Positions 4,961 through 9,461 of a stretch of 9,461 nt of DNA are shown one piece after another. Source of the DNA: Syntrophomonadaceae bacterium (GTDB lineage: Bacteria > Bacillota > Dethiobacteria > DTU022 > UBA8154); NCBI GenBank assembly GCA_007122565.1, contig SKTJ01000136.1:1-9461 (forward strand), in the 5' to 3' direction. The notes under the pieces were generated by a model. The model worked only from the letters and a program-made list of their open reading frames with translations, was not told where the DNA came from and searched no databases. Each line of letters opens with the position of its first letter. Position 1 is the first letter of the stretch. The position numbers were made by a program, and so were the translations under genes.

Positions 4961-6808
4961 TTAATTATCCAAAAACGCAATATCATCCCACGGATGCCGG
5001 TACAGGCCTTGTTTCAGTCTCTTTTGGTCAAGGTGGTGACCGATCATGCCGATACTTCTGCCCAGGACAAACAATCCGTTCAGGGCACCCATGCTAATAT
5101 AATCATCTGCCTCTTCCTTGGGCATCTCGTTGCGCAGCAGATCCACAAAGCTGATGCCGATGCACCCGTCAACGTTCAGAATTAAGTTGTCCCGCTTGGC
5201 GGTGGTAAGCTTCTCCACTTCCAAAGCATAATTCAGGACAGGTGTTGCTTTAAAGTTATTTAGAGCAAATTCCTTAAGCAGAGTTACCCGCTTATCTGGA
5301 TTATGAGTCGACTTGATCAGATGGCCGATTCCCTGGATATTCACGCCGTTTTTCTTCGCATCTGAAATAAACTGGGCAGGCGGCTTCCCCTCGTCATAAG
5401 CCTGGGAGAACATCTGGGCCGCACCGTCAATGGCTCCGCCGAAACGGGGACCGATGGTTAAGAGGCCCGATACGAGGGAGGAGATAAGGTCCTTCCCCGC
5501 CCGGGAAGCGACGATGCAGTTGTGTGCACCGGAGACCGCAGGGCCGTGATCGGCAGTGATCACGAGGCACATCTCAATAAAGTCGATGGCATACTGGGGC
5601 ATAAGCTGTTTAAACCACAACAGACTAATGGTTCCGCCGATGCCCAGGCCTTCCTGGGCTACCTGGGAAATGGTCTTGTTACCGTAAAGGCACTCTTCTC
5701 CCCTGTCATCAGAAATGGTGCAGATAAAGTTTGTCGGTTTTCTGATCATCTCTTCCTTTAATGCCACTTTATAGTCAACCGGCATTTTAGGCATTTCCGG
5801 CTCGGGCGCCGGGGTGATCACGCCCTGTTTTACCAGGTCGTTATAAACTTCACCGATAAGCTTGTCATAATCATCAAATGTGTTAGGCACAAAAGCACCT
5901 GCCTCGCGCAGTGCATCGTTCTTCGCATCGGCCTGCTCCATCTCCGCATCTGCCTTTGCTCCGGCATGGCCGAACTGCACTTCCGAAGTGAAGGCCTTGG
6001 CGCAAGTACCCGTGACCCAAATCACCAGTGGTTTGGTGATCTTTTTTGTTTTGAGTGCTTCCACGATGGCAAATTCATCCGTTCCACCGACCTCACCCAG
6101 GCAAACGAGCATTTTAATCTCTGGATTTTTTTCATAACGCAGCAGGTGGTCCAACAGTGTTGAACCGGGGTAGCGATCGCCTCCAATGGCAATCCCCTCA
6201 TAGAGCCCGTCTGTATTAAGGGCAATAATATTATATGTTTCGTTGGAAAGCCCCCCCGACTTGGAGACAAAGCCGACAGAGCCAGGACGGTGCAGTTTAG
6301 ACTCCAGGATATTCTCAATGGTGCCCCCCGTGTTGCCTACTTTGAACTGCCCCGCCACGATACCGCCAATGGTAGCCGGGCCGATAATCACCTTGCCCAG
6401 TTCGTCGGCCCTGGCAATCAGTTCTTTGACCTGCCTTTCCGGTATACCTTCGGCAATAATCACCACTGTGCGGATGGAGGGATACTCAAATGCTTCCATA
6501 GTGGCGCTTGCCGCTGAGCGGAAAGAGGCAAAATTAATCAGCACATCCGCATCCGGTTGTTTTTCCGTAGCCGTTTTCATGGATTTGTATACAGGGATAA
6601 GTACTTCCCGGGGACCGAAGAAAAACTTGGAATAACCGTCGGAACCGGTGGGGTTGATAATTGCCGCCACAGAAGGAGTTTCTCTTTTGGCAGCATAATC
6701 AAAATCAAGCATGCGCTGTACCGCGTTGACCTGCAAATTGTAAATAAAGGCCCGGGTCTGCTTGTTAAAAAGGACATAATCGGGTTTTTTTACAGTATTA
6801 TTATTCAT
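4961..6808 (-). CDS. aclA: ATP-citrate lyase, large (alpha) subunit
   Basis: This 615-aa subunit of heteromeric ATP-citrate lyase (citrate + CoA + ATP to acetyl-CoA + oxaloacetate + ADP + Pi) matches the C-terminal half of animal ACLY along its whole length. Residues 1-335 form the succinyl-CoA synthetase alpha-like part, with IIGPATIGGI (141-150), GNTGG and the phosphohistidine motif EVQFGHAGA (His281). Residues 350-615 form the citrate synthase-like part, with TADHGPAVSGAHN (418-430, His421), GIGH (493-496), NPDKR (503-507), NVDGCIG (545-551, Asp547) and the C-terminal GLYRHPWDDI. These match human His760, His900, His975, Arg986 and Asp1026. The residue after the GIGH histidine is Leu497, where human ACLY has Arg. 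The ATG lies 2 nt after the small-subunit stop, with AAGGAG (6825-6820) inside that gene, so the two are probably translationally coupled. In some literature the subunit letters are swapped. Confidence 0.96.
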   Translation of the reverse strand: MNNNTVKKPDYVLFNKQTRAFIYNLQVNAVQRMLDFDYAAKRETPSVAAIINPTGSDGYSKFFFGPREVLIPVYKSMKTATEKQPDADVLINFASFRSAASATMEAFEYPSIRTVVIIAEGIPERQVKELIARADELGKVIIGPATIGGIVAGQFKVGNTGGTIENILESKLHRPGSVGFVSKSGGLSNETYNIIALNTDGLYEGIAIGGDRYPGSTLLDHLLRYEKNPEIKMLVCLGEVGGTDEFAIVEALKTKKITKPLVIWVTGTCAKAFTSEVQFGHAGAKADAEMEQADAKNDALREAGAFVPNTFDDYDKLIGEVYNDLVKQGVITPAPEPEMPKMPVDYKVALKEEMIRKPTNFICTISDDRGEECLYGNKTISQVAQEGLGIGGTISLLWFKQLMPQYAIDFIEMCLVITADHGPAVSGAHNCIVASRAGKDLISSLVSGLLTIGPRFGGAIDGAAQMFSQAYDEGKPPAQFISDAKKNGVNIQGIGHLIKSTHNPDKRVTLLKEFALNNFKATPVLNYALEVEKLTTAKRDNLILNVDGCIGISFVDLLRNEMPKEEADDYISMGALNGLFVLGRSIGMIGHHLDQKRLKQGLYRHPWDDIAFLDN

Positions 6809-6810
6809 AA

Positions 6811-8085
6811 TTATTTGCTCTCCTTCAAAGCCAGTGTGACGATCTTTGTCATGTGCGTCTCCGGACCGTATACCTCAATGGGAACGCCGAGGGATTGGCC
6901 CAGTTCTTTCATCTGCTTCAGACCCTCTTTATAGTTAGGTCCGCCCCTGCGCACAAAGATCTTAACCTTGCCATCGATTAATTTCTGTTGGTATTCTTTC
7001 AGTGCCCGGATAATCCCTTTAAAAGTATTGGCCACATCGGTAAAGTTGGCAATGCCGCCGCCGATCAGGAGGAACTTGCCCCGGGGATCAGGCTCTCTGG
7101 TCATGCAATCCAGGACAGTTCTGGCATATTTGTAGGTGAACTCCTCATTGGGGTCTCCCGAGTATTCTCCGTAGTTAGCCATTTCATCCATATAGCCCAG
7201 GTCTGTAATCGTGTCTGCATAGATCACCGATGCGCCGCCCCCGGCAACCATTGTCCATACCCTCCCCTTGGGATTGAGAATGGTAAGTTTGAGGGACGAA
7301 CCCGTTTTTGTGTCAAGATCTTCGATGTACTCTTCATCTTTTGACAAAACCCTGCCGAACGGTGAAGGAAACTCCATATCTCCCCATTTATCTCCGCAAA
7401 GATATTCGGCAGTATTGTCAAGCTTGGCAGCCAGGTCAAGTACAAAGGTCCTGTCACCCACAACTACCAGGGGGTTGATCTCCAGAAAGGTAAAATGACA
7501 GTCAGCGTAAAGCTTAAAAAGAGCCTCCGTAAAACCGGCAATCAGGGCTCTGTCCTTAGCAGGCACCTGTCCTAATAATTCTTTCTCAATTTCATCTGCT
7601 GTGGGAAAACTACCAACCGGTACCAGCATTTTCTTTGCCTTTTCATCAACATCCCCCACGTTGACACCGCCCTCGTGGTAAAAGAGGATATTATCCCCTT
7701 CCCGCACCGAAGTAATGGCAACGTAATACTCGTCAGCATCAGCATGAGGAATGAACGGTTCAACAATAAAATACTCCAAAATACCCGTGACATTACCTAC
7801 AGTAATCTCTTTGTTTATTCTCTCCGCAATCCAATCCTGTGCTTTTTCCCAGTCAGCATCAAGGAGCAGAAGATTATTTTTCCCTCTCCTTTTTATAACC
7901 TGATCCGGTTTCACTACAACATTGGTCTCCTTCAGCCACGGATACTCCTTAGCCAAAGCAGCAAGCTTCGTATCCGGGCCCACCGAAATAAACCTGTCTT
8001 CCACATATTTTTCGTCATTGTACTCTCCGAGCAGACGAGCTAGCATTTTCTTGCCATCCGCTTCTCTAATAGCTTTTTGTGCCAT
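6811..8085 (-). CDS. aclB: ATP-citrate lyase, small (beta) subunit
   Basis: This 424-aa ATP-grasp subunit binds ATP and citrate in heteromeric ATP-citrate lyase and corresponds to the N-terminal part of animal ACLY. The ATP-grasp region includes VVKPDQVIKRRGK (57-69), FYHEGGVNVGDVD (135-147), the metal-site segment FLEINPLVVV (200-209) and DLAAKLD (217-223). The C-terminal citrate-binding/CoA-ligase-like part includes GRVWTMVAGGGASVIY (274-289), NYGEYSG (304-310), GGGIANFTDVANTFKGI (342-358) and FVRRGGPNY (377-385). The ATG at 8085 is preceded by AAGGAG (8096-8091) at 5 nt. This site overlaps the stop codon of the isocitrate dehydrogenase gene. The frame stays open to 8178, but that stretch lies inside the neighbour and lacks a ribosome site. 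The length is close to that of the human domain. Confidence 0.96.
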   Translation of the reverse strand: MAQKAIREADGKKMLARLLGEYNDEKYVEDRFISVGPDTKLAALAKEYPWLKETNVVVKPDQVIKRRGKNNLLLLDADWEKAQDWIAERINKEITVGNVTGILEYFIVEPFIPHADADEYYVAITSVREGDNILFYHEGGVNVGDVDEKAKKMLVPVGSFPTADEIEKELLGQVPAKDRALIAGFTEALFKLYADCHFTFLEINPLVVVGDRTFVLDLAAKLDNTAEYLCGDKWGDMEFPSPFGRVLSKDEEYIEDLDTKTGSSLKLTILNPKGRVWTMVAGGGASVIYADTITDLGYMDEMANYGEYSGDPNEEFTYKYARTVLDCMTREPDPRGKFLLIGGGIANFTDVANTFKGIIRALKEYQQKLIDGKVKIFVRRGGPNYKEGLKQMKELGQSLGVPIEVYGPETHMTKIVTLALKESK

Positions 8086-8095
8086 GTTTTCTCCT

Positions 8096-9307
8096 TTACT
8101 GTTTCTGATGAAGTCGGGATGCAATCGCATCAATAAACTCTGCGGTGCCAATAGGATTTTTTGGTTTAGGTTCTGCAATCCGTGCCATGTCGCCGGTCAT
8201 GATCCCGGCTTCGATGGTCTCGATTGTGGCCTCCTCAACTTTCGTTGCAAACTCAACAACATCGGGCGTGTTGTCAAGCTCCCCCCGTTTTTTAAGGCAA
8301 CCGGTCCAGGCAAAAATAATTGCCGTTGAGTTTGTGGATGTTTTCTCTCCTGCCTGATGTTTGTAGTAGTGTTTCTGCACTGTGCCGTGGGCCGCTTCGT
8401 ATTCGAAATAACCATGGGGCGAAACCAGCACCGATGTCATCATGGCCAGGCTGCCAAACGCGGAGGCCACCATATCAGACATTACATCGCCGTCATAATT
8501 TTTGCATGCCCAGAGGAAACCGCCCTCATCCTTCATCACCCGGGCCACTGCATCGTCGATCAGAGTAAAGAAATAGGTGAGGTTGGCTTCTTTAAATTTA
8601 TCGCTCCAGTGCTTTGTAAATTCCTCTTCAAATATATCTCTGAAACGAGCATCATAAGTCTTGGAAATGGTATCCTTAACAGAAAACCACACGTCAATCT
8701 TTTGATCATAGGCAAAGGTAAAACAAGCCCCGGCAAAACTGCGAATTGACGCATCCAGGTTATGAATGCCCTGAAAAATGCCCGGGCCATCAAATTCCTG
8801 TACGGTAAGGCGCATGGGCTCTCCCCCGTCGCCCGGGGTGAAGACGATCTCCGCTTTTCCCGGCCCGGAAATGGCCAGTTCTGCATTTTTATAAACGTCA
8901 CCATAAGCATGACGGCCAATCACGATTGGCTTAACCCACGATTTTACGGCAGGCTTTACATTCTTAACAAGGATGGGACTGCGGAAAACTGTGCCGTCCA
9001 GCATAGCCCTGATCGTTCCATTGGGGCTTTTCCACATCTGCTTCAGCTTATATTCTTTTACCCGTTCCCGATCCGGGGTAATAGTGGCACACTTCACACC
9101 AACCCCATATTTCCTGATTGCATTAGCCGCATCCTGGGTGATTTGGTCATCAGTTTCATCCCTTTTGGATACATGGAGATCGTAATATTCCAAATCCATC
9201 TCCAGGTAGGGAAACAATAACTTGTCCTTTACCATCTGCCACATGATCCGGGTCATTTCATCTCCGTCAATTTCCACGATCCTTGAATTAACTTTGATTT
9301 TACTCAT
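8096..9307 (-). CDS. icd: Isocitrate dehydrogenase, eukaryotic-type, probably NADP-dependent
   Basis: This 403-aa enzyme interconverts isocitrate and 2-oxoglutarate + CO2; in a reductive TCA setting it would work as the carboxylating step. It belongs to the homodimeric subfamily that includes human IDH1, not the E. coli Icd type. Ser94, Asn96, Arg100, Arg109, Arg132 (in IGRHAYGD) and Tyr139 fall at the same numbers as in human IDH1. Lys211 and the metal-binding Asp251, Asp274 and Asp278 are also present. NADP contacts are largely kept: His313 matches human His315 and Lys259 matches Lys260, while Lys312 replaces Arg314. NADP use is therefore likely but not certain. The ATG has AGGAG 8 nt upstream. 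The gene starts 18 bp after the upstream aconitase-like gene and ends 10 bp before aclB, so it is part of one operon. Confidence 0.95.
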   Translation of the reverse strand: MSKIKVNSRIVEIDGDEMTRIMWQMVKDKLLFPYLEMDLEYYDLHVSKRDETDDQITQDAANAIRKYGVGVKCATITPDRERVKEYKLKQMWKSPNGTIRAMLDGTVFRSPILVKNVKPAVKSWVKPIVIGRHAYGDVYKNAELAISGPGKAEIVFTPGDGGEPMRLTVQEFDGPGIFQGIHNLDASIRSFAGACFTFAYDQKIDVWFSVKDTISKTYDARFRDIFEEEFTKHWSDKFKEANLTYFFTLIDDAVARVMKDEGGFLWACKNYDGDVMSDMVASAFGSLAMMTSVLVSPHGYFEYEAAHGTVQKHYYKHQAGEKTSTNSTAIIFAWTGCLKKRGELDNTPDVVEFATKVEEATIETIEAGIMTGDMARIAEPKPKNPIGTAEFIDAIASRLHQKQ

Positions 9308-9325
9308 AATTGTAACTCCTATTTA

Positions 9326-9461
9326 TTATTTTCCTGCTTTTTCCGCGTTTATTTTACTGATATAGGCCAAAGTTCCCCCTGCCTTGATGCGCGTAACATC
9401 TGTATCAGTCATGGCATGCTGAACCTTTATTTCAGTCCCTTTGGTAAGGTTTTTTAGAATA
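9326..9461 (-). CDS. C-terminal end of a probable aconitase (partial, cut by window edge)
   Basis: Only the last 45 codons are in the window, ending in TAA at 9328-9326. Visible segments are TKGTEIKVQHAMTDTDV and RIKAGGTLAYISK. A tail with a polar-H-x-(L/M)-T-x-x-x-V core followed by (I/L)-x-A-GG-x-L-x-Y is typical of the monomeric, Aquifex-type aconitase/isopropylmalate dehydratase superfamily. Position supports aconitase: it directly precedes isocitrate dehydrogenase and ATP-citrate lyase and would supply the citrate-isocitrate step. Homoaconitase or 3-isopropylmalate dehydratase large subunit cannot be excluded from so short a fragment. The start and promoter lie outside the window. Confidence 0.68.
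   Translation of the reverse strand, partial: ILKNLTKGTEIKVQHAMTDTDVTRIKAGGTLAYISKINAEKAGK

Noticed and set aside
8086..8178. N-terminal extension of AclB by 31 residues
   Set aside because: It overlaps the 3' end of the isocitrate dehydrogenase gene in another frame, has no ribosome site, and MAQKAIREADGK aligns with the normal start of the family.

Overview
The window (9461 bp) reads as the chromosome of an anaerobe-like Gram-positive bacterium, most plausibly a Clostridia/Peptococcaceae-type Firmicute. The grounds are strong GGAGG-type Shine-Dalgarno sites 5-11 nt before nearly every start, a YetF/DUF421 membrane protein of the kind common in spore formers, and a RAYT-type transposase flanked by GGGACAAG...CTTGTCCC palindromes. 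The taxonomic call is inference. No rRNA or other marker gene is present.

Right half (4892-9461, all on the minus strand): a compact operon for the citrate branch of the reductive TCA cycle. In transcription order it holds the C-terminal end of a probable aconitase (cut by the window edge), a eukaryotic-type isocitrate dehydrogenase, the small (beta, ATP-grasp) subunit of ATP-citrate lyase and the large (alpha) subunit. Gaps are only 18, 10 and 2 nt, and the operon ends at a clear intrinsic terminator. Together the products can interconvert 2-oxoglutarate, isocitrate and citrate, and cleave citrate to acetyl-CoA and oxaloacetate at the cost of ATP. The window does not show whether this serves autotrophic CO2 fixation, acetyl-CoA supply or 2-oxoglutarate/glutamate catabolism.

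Middle (2113-4856): behind the terminator, also on the minus strand, lie a small AT-rich SAM-dependent methyltransferase of unknown substrate and a glutamate/dicarboxylate:cation symporter 26 bp downstream of it. The symporter converges with a plus-strand YetF-type (DUF421) membrane protein.

Left part (1-2048): a complete 871-bp element made of a Y1/HUH transposase between two exact 36-bp inverted repeats, each of which is itself a hairpin. It sits 4 bp upstream of the ribosome binding site of a fused methionine sulfoxide reductase gene (msrA-msrB), so it separates that gene from whatever promoter once lay there. The MsrB half has an unusual cysteine arrangement. The first 81 bp form a long compound inverted repeat of unknown function.

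I saw no CRISPR array, tRNA, rRNA or phage genes. The most unusual content is the ATP-citrate lyase operon in a Firmicutes-like background and the intact transposase/palindrome element spliced onto the msrAB leader. I do not see convincing evidence for a wholly new defence or mobile system.
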